A stretch of DNA of 64,000 bases. It comes from Musa acuminata AAA Group. Taxonomy: Eukaryota > Streptophyta > Magnoliopsida > Zingiberales > Musaceae. Positions within the stretch are counted from its first letter, which is position 1, and the number at the start of each line of letters is the position of its first letter. Where the stretch lies: assembly GCF_036884655.1 (NCBI RefSeq), contig NC_088355.1, positions 23,839,501-23,903,500 on the forward strand, written 5' to 3'. The notes beneath the pieces were generated by a model that saw only the letters and a program-made list of their open reading frames with translations, did no database searches and was not told the DNA's origin. This document shows, piece after piece, positions 31,009-41,015 of the stretch. The position numbers and the translations under genes are program-made.

Positions 31009-33990
31009 AGAAGCCGGAGATCCGAGGAGAAGTTAAAGCGCGACAACCGTATACGCTTATACCAGCCATCTCTTTTGCACGACATCAAGAGGAGCAATTG
31101 AACAATGAAGCTCGGAGGACTAGGGTCGCTCCTCAACCAGTAACATTAAAGCCCTTAGCCCCCCCTACTGTCAACCAAGTCCCTCCACCAAAGAGGTTAA
31201 CAAGAGAAAATATTCGGGAGCTATATGCGAAGGGGTTATGTTGGCATTGTGACGAGCCGTGGAGCCGTGAGAATCGCTGTAGTAAAGGGGGACTTCTTAT
31301 GATTGAACCGATAGAAGAAGAGGTCTTTGAACATTTAAAAGAGAGCCTTGAACATGAAGAAGAAGATGCAGAAGAAGAGCCACAACCGACCGAAGTTACG
31401 GTACATACACTAGCTGGCTACTCAAACCCGCAAACGTTGAAAGTTGGAGGCCTTCTCAAACAACAATCGATCACTGTTCTCATCGACACGGGCAACACTA
31501 ATAACTTCCTAAACAGTAAGGTTGCTGTCCATATAAACTTACCTATTGAGAATTGCAGCAGGTTTATCGTTAAGGTCACCAACGGATGGATTTTGAAGTG
31601 TGATCATAGGCCGCAGGTAAAACTGTTGCTGCAGGACCAAGAGATAATTGCAGATTTCTTTCTCCTCCCTCTTGATGATCATGAGGCCATACTCAGAATT
31701 AAATGGTTGATGACATTAGGTGATATTTCTTGGAATTTTATGCAACTATTTATAAAATTTTACAGTAAGGAGAAACAAGTGATACTGCATGGGAAATGTG
31801 AGGGCGACGTAACGATAATTTGCACACAACAAAGGGAGAAGGTTTTGCATAAAGCATGCAAGGGCTTTTTGATACAACTTGAGCAGCAAATTAAAGGAAA
31901 GCCAATAGAATTTGAAGATCCAAACCTATTTCCTTTGCTTGCTGAATTTTCAGATACATTTGACGAGCCGCACAACCTACCTCTTACTCGTCGGTATGAT
32001 CATTGTATAATGATTTTTACAATTAAATCTCCAGCAAATACTCAGCCATATCGGTATCCACATCTCCAGAATGATGAAATAGAAAGGATTTTAAAAGAGA
32101 TGCTTGAAACATGAGTTATTCGGCCAAGTTGCAACCTCTACTTTTCACCGGGGCTACTTGTACACAAGAAGGACGGAACATGGCGAATATGCGTTGATTA
32201 CCGAGCTCTCAATGGCATAACCATCAAGAACAAATACCTTATTCCAATAGCAGATGAATTGCTAGATGAAAGGGAGTACAAATCTTCACAAAGCCGGACC
32301 TTCGATCTGGGTATTATCAAATACGAGTGTATGAAGAAGTCATACCGAAAACTGCCTTTCGAACACACAATGGCCACTACGAATTTTTACTTTCTTCAAC
32401 AAAAGGTGAAATATCTTGGGCATATCATATCAGAGGAAAGTGTGACAGTGGACCCCTTCAAAATTGAAGCAATGCAAAACTGGCCTACCCCGAGGAACAT
32501 AAAATTGCTACATGGCTTTTTGGGTTTAACAGGCTACTACCGTAAGTTCGTGAAAATCTATGGAAAGATCAGTGCACCACTTACTTCCTTACTAGAAAAA
32601 GATGTCTTCCAATGGTCGGACAGAGCCTCCACTGCCTTCGACAAATTTAAGGCAGCCATAACGTCGACGCCGGTGCTAGCGCTACCAGATTTCAACCGAC
32701 CCTTCATCATTAAGGCCGATGCATCTGGAGACAGAATGAGAGACGTTCTCACGCAAGATGGTCGACCACTCTTTTTTTTGGTAAGTAAAAGTAAAATTCA
32801 TTATGTGTAAAGTTTCTACAAATAGCTTTATCTATACAAGTCATAGACAAAGGCCAAGTAACTCATAGAGTGCTAATGCGATAGTTATGACTACACATGC
32901 TGTAGACTATAACTACCTGTGGGTACATTATTTGGCATCATTCCCAAGATCTTTAGCTAATAGCAAAATTAAATTTGATAAAAATATCTTTTTCTCTTCG
33001 GGTGAAGTGCTCGGTTTTGAGTTCATGCTCCATACAGGATCTTGAGTCTCTAATAATCTCTTTCAAGAGCTGAGCATTGTTTGTGTGTTGACATTCAAAG
33101 ATTCTATTACATCTCTCCTTCCACATCCACCAAATAGCACATCTGAAAATAACCTTTGCCAGTTGTGTAAGAGGCCCTTTTCTTGAGAAACATTGCATAA
33201 GGTCGCCTAGTTCTTGGTGCAAGTTTGGTTGCGGCAGTCTATTGAGTTCAAATCGCTGGAGAATCTCCTGATGGTCGACCACTCACATACATTAACGAGA
33301 CATTGTCTCCCCCCTATCAAAACCTCTTAACATATGATAAGGAGATGCTCACCATTGTGCACGCAGCAACGAGGTGGAGATCGTACTTGATCAAGCAATA
33401 CTTTCAAAACAAGACCAACCATAAAAGCCTAAAATATCTCTTAGAGCAGAAGATATCTTCCCCCGAGCAACAAAAATGGGTAAAAAAACTTCTTGGATTT
33501 GATTATGAAATAACTTACAAAAGGTGGAAAGAGAATGTTGTTGCAGATGCGCTTTCGCAGCTACCTGAGCAAGCTGAATTTTCGGTCATTTTACTTCCAA
33601 CCAACGACTTCCTTGAGGATATTAAGATGGAATGGCAGGAAGATTCAGAGACCAGTAAGATAAAAAAAAAATTAGAGGAAGCACCAAGCTCCATGGCTCA
33701 TTACAATCGGGACTCAAAAGAATGCTATAAGGGTACTAAATTGAAAAGGAGTACGACATATCACCCACAAACCAACAGCCAAACGGAAGTTTTAAATAGG
33801 TGCTTGGAGATAGCCCAAAGCCACCTACCAAATATGACTACCCAAAGAGAACTCCAGACCCAACCAAGTGTCATTATTGATCGATGGATCGTGACTCGAC
33901 GACGACAACCCACTAATGAAGTGCTAATACAGTGGGTGAACCTACCAATAGAAGATGCCACTTAGGAGAACTATGACGACTCAAAGATCA
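31009..33990 (+). pseudogene. Gypsy B1 gag-pol: lacks the RT catalytic segment and most of integrase
   Basis: Gag remnant and a CWHCDEPWSRENRC finger-like motif at about 31240-31280. Protease LIDTGNTNNF at about 31480. RT begins after a stop at 32112-32114. It shows KKDGTWRICVDYRALN, then a frameshift at about 32270, [11 protein letters not shown] in another frame, and a jump from HYEF straight to [14 protein letters not shown] at about 32390. The block that should hold YxDD is therefore missing. The RT connection follows (SAPLTSLLEKDVFQW), then LINE-K, then RNase H, where TNHKSLK replaces the usual TDHKSLK. Integrase is reduced to the end of its core (TTYHPQTNSQTEV) and a chromodomain-like tail (VLIQWVNLPIEDAT). 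It cannot be autonomous. Confidence 0.85.
32757..33284 (-). mobile_element. LINE-K: 498-bp LINE 3' fragment with a perfect 15-bp target duplication
   Basis: gatggtcgaccactc at 32757-32771 and 33270-33284 flanks the insert (32772-33269). The insert begins with T8 (the A-tail) and matches the LINE 3' UTR and the last 109 or so codons of ORF2. Removing the insert and one repeat restores continuous gypsy sequence. It is a severely 5'-truncated, fairly young insertion. Confidence 0.93.
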
Positions 33991-34759
33991 AATTACCAGA
34001 ATTCACGAATCATCTGTTGAATCTCGTATTTTGATGATGAAACTACTTGATATATGTTTATGATTTAATCTGCGTTTTGAGTGACGCAGGATGCTTCGAT
34101 CAGGATGAGACAATTAAAGCAGGAAAATCATGTTATGCCGAAGGAACATGTCAGAAGATTGGACGTCGGGCCGGTGGATCGGTCGACGTATCGACAGAAG
34201 GCTTCGGGCCGTGGACTCGGGCATCGGGCCACGAAGAGCGGGTATTGTGCCAAGGATATCGGAGTTGCGGAGTCAACTGGCCGATTGGGCAATAGGCTGC
34301 ACGAGAGGACGATGCGCCGAAGAATCGGACGAAGCGTCGAGGGACCAATGACATGTCGGACAACTTGGTTAATTACTTAGGATTAATTGTCTCGATCGAA
34401 GTTTTGTTTTAAGTGTGCAGGATTAACTACGATGAGAGTAAGACAAGCAGCAGGTGTTGCGCCGGAGTCAAGATCATGATCACGTTGGGAGTTCGAGAGT
34501 TCGACGGAAGTTCGGACGGTCGTCGGAGGTTCAGCGAGAACAGATCTGAGAAGTCCAGAAGCTTGCCAAGCGAAGCTCGTCGGAACTCGCCAAGTGGATC
34601 GTCGCAAAGTCCAGGAGTATGCCGGATGTCCGCAGAAGGATCACTGAGGGTTTATCGGATGATCGACGGAAGTTCGCCGGAAACTCGCCGGAAGAAGCGA
34701 TTGACGTATCGGAGCATAGCTGCAGAAGTGGTCTTAGAGTTAATCGTAGTTAGCACGAT

Positions 34760-34800
34760 GATTAAGCTTAAAAATGGGAGGTGATCCCATTAGCTTAATC
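34760..34800. repeat. Hairpin-forming inverted repeat in the SIRE-like LTR
   Basis: gattaagct (34760-34768) pairs with agcttaatc (34792-34800). An inner arm, aatggg, pairs with cccatt. The function is unknown. Confidence 0.7.
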
Positions 34801-34859
34801 TTGGGACAATTGGGCCCCTGAAAAGATTCAAATTGGGCCGAATGGAGCGAACTATTCGG

Positions 34860-35310
34860 ACCCTGATTGCACCAGGCGGTGCAACCGCCTAGGCCAGGAG
34901 GTGCAACCGCCAGGGCTGCGAGACTGGGCGGTGCAACCGTCCCAGCCAAGAGGTGCAACCGCCCAGGCTATGTCTCCCAGCGAGACTGGGCGATGCAACC
35001 GCCTCAGCCAAGATGTGCAACCGCCCAGGGCTCAGTCTCCAAGCGAGACTGGGCGGTGCAACCTCCTCTGTCAAGAGGTAGCACCGCCAGAGCTCAAGTT
35101 TCGAGCTCTGGCAGAGAGGTGCATCAGCCTGAGCTCAGTTTCGAGCTCTGCCAGGTGATGCAACCACCGAGCTCAGTCTTCGAGCTCTGCCAGGCGGTGC
35201 AACCACCGAGCTCAGTCTTCGAGCTCTGGCAGAGAGGTGCAATCGCCTGAGCTCAGTCTTCGAGCTCTGCCAGGCGGTGCCACCTCTCCAGTCAAGAGGT
35301 GCAACCGCTT
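34860..35310 (+). repeat. Degenerate tandem repeats (gaggtgcaaccgcc type) in the LTR
   Basis: Units of variable length share ggtgcaaccgcc and tcgagctctgcc/gctca blocks. They lie upstream of the likely TATA box, as LTR enhancer repeats often do. The regulatory role is inferred. Confidence 0.75.
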
Positions 35311-35910
35311 GATCCCGGAATTCCGGGATTTGATCGTTTTGAGCTCCAAATTTGAATTGGGTTGGGGCCTATAAATACCCCACCCATTCAACACTGAAAG
35401 GACACAGATCCACACCGAATTCTTGATCTTTTCAGTGATTCTAAGAGCTCAAATTTGTGTAAAGTCCTAAAGTTCTCCTCCTTCTGTTCTTCAAGTCTTG
35501 AGTTGTAAAGAGAGGAGAGAAAGGATCTGTAAAGGTTGTCTCCTGAGCCTGTCAAAAGGAGAGAAACTGTAAAAGGGCAGTTAGCCTTCGCCCATTGAAG
35601 GAAGGCAGCTAGTTGACGTCGGTGACCTCGTCGGAGGAGGAAGCCAAAAGTGGAGTAGGTCAAGACTGACCGAACCACTCTAAATCTCTGGTTTGCTTTT
35701 ACCTTGAGCACTTTATCATTACTGCAAACCTCCTACATTGCTACTGCCCTCTGCGCCTTTACGAACAAGTTTCTAAGCTCTGATCTTTCAGAATCTGCAT
35801 TCAACCGTAAATCGTGTTTTCGTATGATCTTCACACTGCAGTTTACGCTTACATTCGGATTCCATTTATAACTGCAAATTGCTTTCTACGTAAAACACTT
35901 TTCAAGGTTC

Positions 35911-36200
35911 AAAACTGCTTTTAGACGCAAAACTACGTTTAGACGTAAAACTGCGTTTAGACGTAAAACTGCGTTTAGACGCAAAACTACGTTTAGACGT
36001 AAAACTGCGTTTAGACATAAAACTGCGTTTAGACGTAAAACTGTGTTTAGACGTAAAACTGCGTTTGGACGTAAAACTGAGTTTAGACGCAAACTGCGCT
36101 TAGACGCAAACTGTGCTTAGACGCAAACTGCGCTTAGACGCAAACTGTGTTTAGACGCAAACTGCGCTTAGACGCAAAACTGCGCTTAGACGCAAACTGC
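35911..36200 (+). repeat. 18-bp tandem array (acgtaaaactgcgtttag) in the LTR 3' part
   Basis: About 16 units alternate between an 18-bp form and a 17-bp form (acgcaaactgcgcttag). The array lies downstream of the likely TATA box, so it would be in the transcribed R/U5 part. It also appears reversed at 63068-63390. Confidence 0.9.
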
Positions 36201-36328
36201 ACTGTGATTCTGCTTTTATATCGAAATCGTTTTTCATCGGACGAACGCAGCTTTCGTTTTTAAAATCGCTGTAAGATTTTCGCTGCACTAATTCACCCCC
36301 CCCTCTTAGTGCTCTCGATCCTAACAAT

Positions 36329-36340
36329 TGGTATCAGAGC
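36329..36340 (+). promoter_or_regulatory. Primer binding site of the SIRE-like element
   Basis: TGGTATCAGAGC, two bases after the LTR end; initiator-Met tRNA type. Confidence 0.92.
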
Positions 36341-36376
36341 GGGGTATTTCTCATTTCGGATTTACACCCGAGAGAA

Positions 36377-37285
36377 ATGGCTCTTCAAGAGGGCTTGTCG
36401 GTCTTTCGTCCACCGTTCTTTAACGGATTGGACTACACTTATTGGAAAACTCGAATGAGAGTTTTCTTGATTTCTCTAAATCTGGATTTATGGAATATCG
36501 TTGAAAACGGTTTTCAACTTCCCTCCAAACCGATGAACGAATGGTCGGATTTGGAGAAAAAGTATTTTTCTTTAAACGCAAAGGCTATGAATGCCTTATT
36601 TTGCGCTTTGGACAAAAATGAGTTCAATCGGGTTTCTTTGTGCGAAACGGCTTTCGATATTTGGCGCACTCTTGAAATCACGCACGAGGGAACTAGTAGA
36701 GTCAAAGACTCGAAAGTTAATATTTTACTGCATGATTTCGAGCTTTTTCATATGAAACCAAGCGAAACCGTTGTTGACATGTACACCCGTTTTACGGATG
36801 TCGTCAATGGTTTAAAATCACTTGGTAAAAGCTTTTCGGATTTTGAACTCGTTAACAAAGTTTTGCGCTCACTTTCTAAAACTTGGGATTCAAAAGTAAC
36901 TGCTATTCAAGAATCAAAAAACCTAAACAACTTACCACTTGAAGAACTAATTGGTTCATTGATGACATATGAAATGGTGCACAATGACAATGATGAACAA
37001 ACCAACCTTCCGAAGAACAGGAAGGATTTGGGACATAGAACATTTGAAGACCACTCGAGCATAAGCTCAAGTGATGGTGAACTTAAACTACAAATGAAAC
37101 GAAAATTAAAAAGCAAAAAGAATGGAACTACTTGCTTTAAACGCAAGAAGAAGAACAAAAATTGGGATGAATCGAGCTCATCTGAAGACGAGAAAGTCAA
37201 CAAAAGTGAGGCGGCAAACTACGCCTTACCAGCCTACGACATTGAGGTAATTAAAATGCCTTTGGTTTATTTTAAAATTACTTGA
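36377..37285 (+). CDS. SIRE-like Ty1/copia gag, 3'-deleted (302 aa)
   Basis: Gag is the particle protein of the element. The ATG is 36 bp after the PBS. The first 220 or so residues are a typical copia gag (NGLDYTYWKTRMRVF…, MYTRFTDVVNGLKSLGKSF, LRSLSKTWDSKVTAIQ, PLEELIGSLMTYEM). They are followed by a Lys-rich, acidic-Ser linker (ESSSSEDEK). The related copy at 23784 goes on into a CCHC knuckle and coiled coil. Here those parts are missing and the frame ends after …MPLVYFKIT. No protease, integrase or RT is found downstream. The protein could assemble at most. Loss of the zinc knuckle should weaken RNA packaging. Confidence 0.83.
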   Translation: MALQEGLSVFRPPFFNGLDYTYWKTRMRVFLISLNLDLWNIVENGFQLPSKPMNEWSDLEKKYFSLNAKAMNALFCALDKNEFNRVSLCETAFDIWRTLEITHEGTSRVKDSKVNILLHDFELFHMKPSETVVDMYTRFTDVVNGLKSLGKSFSDFELVNKVLRSLSKTWDSKVTAIQESKNLNNLPLEELIGSLMTYEMVHNDNDEQTNLPKNRKDLGHRTFEDHSSISSSDGELKLQMKRKLKSKKNGTTCFKRKKKNKNWDESSSSEDEKVNKSEAANYALPAYDIEVIKMPLVYFKIT

Positions 37286-39079
37286 TGCTTTCATGATATA
37301 TTTTCTTTTTTAGTTTAGAATTATTATTTTTTTTTTTTGAAAATTACATGTTTAAAAATAAAAATACAAAAATTATGATCATGCTGATAATTTCGAAAAT
37401 GATAATATTGCATGATAAACAAACAAAATGATTTTGATCATGGTTAAGAAGTAATAATGTGTATCACGTTTGATCAACATTGTTGAATGAAATCACGTCT
37501 GATTTAAAGTAATGCATAAAGATGTAATATTAAATGGTTATTAACAATTTTATGCATGAGATTTTAAGTTATCCATGATCATGAGCTTGTTTGATCTTCT
37601 TGATTTAATTTCAAGATCTATAGCAAAAATCATGTCTGAATATATGAAAGTGTTAATTTCATTTTCGGATTCACTTAACAATTTGTATCCTAACAATCAG
37701 ATTTTCTCATACACTTATGAAAACTGTTTTTCTAAAATGGATTTGATGAAATGATTCCTGCTTATAAATTCCATCTTGAAATATGAATGATAGTGTTTTT
37801 GCTTGTAAAGATTTGTTTCACATTCATATCTCCTATGATTCATGTGCAGAAAAAGAATTTATAAATCATAATACAATGAGATTTCTTATGCAAAAATAAA
37901 GTGCTTTTGTGATTCTTTGCTAAAGAGAATAATCATAATTATGATCTTGATAATTATAACATGAAGCTCTTTATAAATCAAGATCGTTCATTATGCTCCC
38001 TACATTTATCAAAAAGAAGTTCTTCAAATGAAATGCAATTCAATGAAGTGTCATATTGATATCTTGAAACTTGGAATATTTTAAAATGTGATCTTGATAA
38101 GAATGTTTCAAGTTGCTCTTTGTACTATATTTTTTCGAATGAATCATGAGCCTTGATATCATATATTTCATAATATAAGATTTATTTGCCTTATGTCTTG
38201 AACTTTCATGCTTATCTTAATTTGACATATAAAGACTAAGGCATGCTTAGATGAAAAAGAATCTCTTAAAAAATGCTTTTCCCATCTGATCGAGATTAAT
38301 GATTTCATGATATTTTGTGAATCTCGAAATTAATTTTAATGACTTGATTATGAATTTCAAGTTAATGATTTGATTTGAATAAGTTTTATCTAAATCATAA
38401 TCTTGATCTTGCAAAATTGAAGTCACAAATAATATCTTGTGGTATTCATGAATTGATACTCACAATATGAAAGCATTGATATTCATGACTTGAATTGGAT
38501 TGAAACATTGTATGCTTAAATTAATCATTCTCCTATGTTTCAAAAAATTCCTTAAAAGCCTTATGTGATGAATGAAAACTAACTTGCTTTATGATAAATC
38601 ACGAATAATGACTTGATCTATGATGTAAATGCCTTGAAATGATTGAAATATTTAACACTTTTATGCTCTTCCCCCTACTTTCTTCTTGTTTTCAATGATA
38701 AAATGGGGAGAAGTTTTGATCATGCATGGTAGGATATAATTTGACAAAATTGATACCATCATGATATGAAACATTTATGATGTGCAATGATGCATGCAAT
38801 ACTTGTGCTTTGTAATTATGATGTGATGTATTGCATATAATGTAAATCATGATTTAAAATGCTATGAGTGCCAAGTTACACATTTTGAGAAGAAATTGTT
38901 ATATTGAAACATTAATGTAATTATGAATGGTGATATGATATCATGCATGTAATACTTCAATAATGATGCATGCAATGATAAAATATTCATGATGAAAAAT
39001 TGTCTTGACATTCATAACTTGATTATTCATCATTTGTCATGATTTTGAAATCGTTGTAAAAGGAAAAGAGAACTACAAA
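37286..39079 (+). mobile_element. AT-rich non-coding internal region of the SIRE-like element
   Basis: About 1.8 kb with no credible ORF, rich in atgatc/catgat and tttgat words. A piece similar to 38620-38735 appears reversed at 1244-1345, so this is element sequence and not host DNA. It takes the place where pol should be. LINE-E begins at 39080. Confidence 0.65.
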
Positions 39080-39445
39080 CTGCAGCGGCGACCAGATCTG
39101 GGTCGACGTTACTGTAGCGACGACGACACTGCAGCGGTGACCAGATCTAGGTCGACGGTACTGTAGCGGGGCGACGATACTGCAGCGGCGACCAGATCTA
39201 GGGCGACGGTACTGTAGCGGCGGCGACACTGCAGCGGCGACCAGATCTAGATCTAGGTCGACGTACTGTAGCACCGACGACACTGCAGCGCGACCAGATC
39301 TGATTCGATGGTACTGTAGCGGAGACGACACTGCAGCGCGACCAGATCTAGGGCGACGGTACTGTAGCGACGATCTGAAATTCTGCAGCGGTGACTTTTC
39401 CCTATGGTGACGATTCTGTAGCGGTGACCAGAAGAGGGATCAAAC
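39080..39445 (+). promoter_or_regulatory. LINE-E 5' UTR: about 7 tandem GC-rich monomers (putative internal promoter)
   Basis: Units of about 50 bp carry ctgcagcggcgaccagatct followed by gtcgacggtactgtagcgg. They are the same monomers as LINE-A's array (about 12 units) in the other orientation. Placement directly before ORF1 supports a promoter role. Confidence 0.8.
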
Positions 39446-40975
39446 ATGGCATCGACGGCCCCTAGGGCTGGCGATGGTGGCGGGAGGGTTGAAACGATGG
39501 CAAGACTCCCTACCGTTATCCCTCAAGTTGCTCCTCCACCATATCCTCTCCAGAGAGAAAACTCCTTCGATGAAGCAGCATCGAAGCAGGTCGCGCTCTA
39601 GATCGCGGCAGCCTGCTCTAATTTCCAATGACCCTCGGCCTTGGACTAGCCTATTCAAGGCTCCGGTTGGAAGTCCAGATCTAAGCTTGGAATTCATTAC
39701 GCCAGAAGTTCAGGCTGATAAGAAGATTGCTGTATACGAGACTGCTGATTCAGCAGAGCTTATTGAGACATGGTCAATGGCGATTGTTGGCTATGTGGTA
39801 GGTCTCAAAACATCTTATTTCCCATTATCCTCATTTATCAAAACTCGATGGGGAATATCGTCATTTGATCTTCATATGCTGGAGAACGGATTCTTTGTTT
39901 GCAAGCTATACTCTGAAGAAGATTTGCAACGAATCCTCGAAGGATTCTGGTCTATCCGCGGTCATCCAATGATTTTACGACGTTGGTCTCCTGATGTCCG
40001 TTTGGAGTTAGATAGCCTACAGTCTATTCCATTATGGGTATCCTTTCAAGGACTGCCTCTACATCTTTGGAGTCGACGTTTTATTGCAAAGTTATGCAGC
40101 ACTCTGGGACAGCCACTCTACATCGACAAAGCAACAGTAGCTCAGACGAGATTAGCATTTGCACGAGCATGTGTGCTGGTTTCTTCCGATGAAGATCTTC
40201 CTAATGAAGTTTTCTATCGCGATCTTGACGGGAACACTCGGAAGGTACATGTCTCATATTCCTGGAAGCCACAACGATGTCAGCGTTGCTTATCTTTTGG
40301 TCATGCAAATGGAGCTTGTCAGCAAACCCCACAACCAACCACAAAGGTCTATCGACCACGTCAAGCACCTCAGCAACAAAGTGATTCTTCTCTAATGGCA
40401 GTAGCACCGATGGTGGCGAAAACTATTGAGCATTCCGACTCGCAAGGAAAGCACCGCGGACAGAGGGACAATTCCAAAACTTTATCTCTTCCTATAATGT
40501 CAGAGCCTTCCACAACAGAGGTTTCCCATGGTACTAGTGGACAGGAGAAACATAAGTCAGGAACTTCATCTCTTCTAATATCATCGGATCCATCCACAAT
40601 AGCTCAACGAACTCAGGCCCAAGCAAATCTCGCCAGCAACGATATTCTTCCTCAACAAACTCAGGCCACAACAAACATCGCCAACAAGGATATTCCGACT
40701 CAACAAACTCATGCCCCAACAAACCTCTCTAGCCACGCTGCTCCAACAAGTACTATCCAGGATATTGTGCTGCAACAATCTTATCGAGCTTCAACAAACC
40801 CTGTCAATCAAGACCACATGATTCAAGGTACTTTAAAGTTTAAATAAAAATCTGCAAGCTGTAGATGAAGTGGATAAATATAGGAATAAAGCCATAAAAG
40901 GTAAGGATATTGTGCGGGAAGAAAATACAAAACCGAAGGATAAGAAAAAGGATGGTACAATCCATCCAAAGTCGT
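39446..40975 (+). pseudogene. LINE-E ORF1 (DUF4283-like, CCHC zinc knuckle), two small frameshifts
   Basis: The native start is ATG 39446, by comparison with LINE-A. One extra A near 39558-39561 shifts that frame to a stop about 50 codons in. The main frame can instead be read from an ATG at 39474 in the shifted frame, which gives 457 codons with an odd N-terminus. The Arg/Ser run, the DUF4283-like domain (about 39690-40100) and the CCHC knuckle CQRCLSFGHANGAC (about 40275-40316) are intact. A 4-bp taaa insertion at about 40841-40848 creates TAA at 40845-40847 and removes the basic tail. The alternative start may make an almost complete protein, though nothing shows it does. Confidence 0.88.
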
Positions 40976-41015
40976 AGGATGAATACCTTACTACCTTTTC
41001 ATTTGTTTATTACTA

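Larger units (their letters stand above)
31009..34014 (+). mobile_element. Gypsy B1: internal region of a defective Ty3/gypsy element
   Basis: It starts within gag (gagatccgaggagaagttaaagc, as at 59448) and runs to a chromodomain-like tail ending near 33990. No LTR is present on either side. LINE-K is inserted at 32772. A SIRE-like LTR begins at 34015. It is the same family as B2 (57095-61137) and shares its lesions. Confidence 0.83.
34015..36326 (+). repeat. SIRE-like Ty1/copia LTR (2312 bp)
   Basis: It starts TGTTGAATCTCG, ends CGATCCTAACA and is followed by a PBS. A TATA box is likely at ctataaatacccc (about 35370). It contains a degenerate array of gaggtgcaaccgcc units (about 34860-35310), a hairpin (34760-34800) and an 18-bp array (35911-36200). 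Small ORFs in it are repeat artefacts. The reversed partner LTR at 62932 shows the same end sequence. Confidence 0.87.

Noticed and set aside
35886..36092. Frames of repeated NAVLRL text, here and at 63170-63397
   Set aside because: An 18-bp DNA repeat read as six residues. No start context or family.
35911..36200. CRISPR-like regular array
   Set aside because: Units are contiguous without spacers and lie inside a plant LTR.
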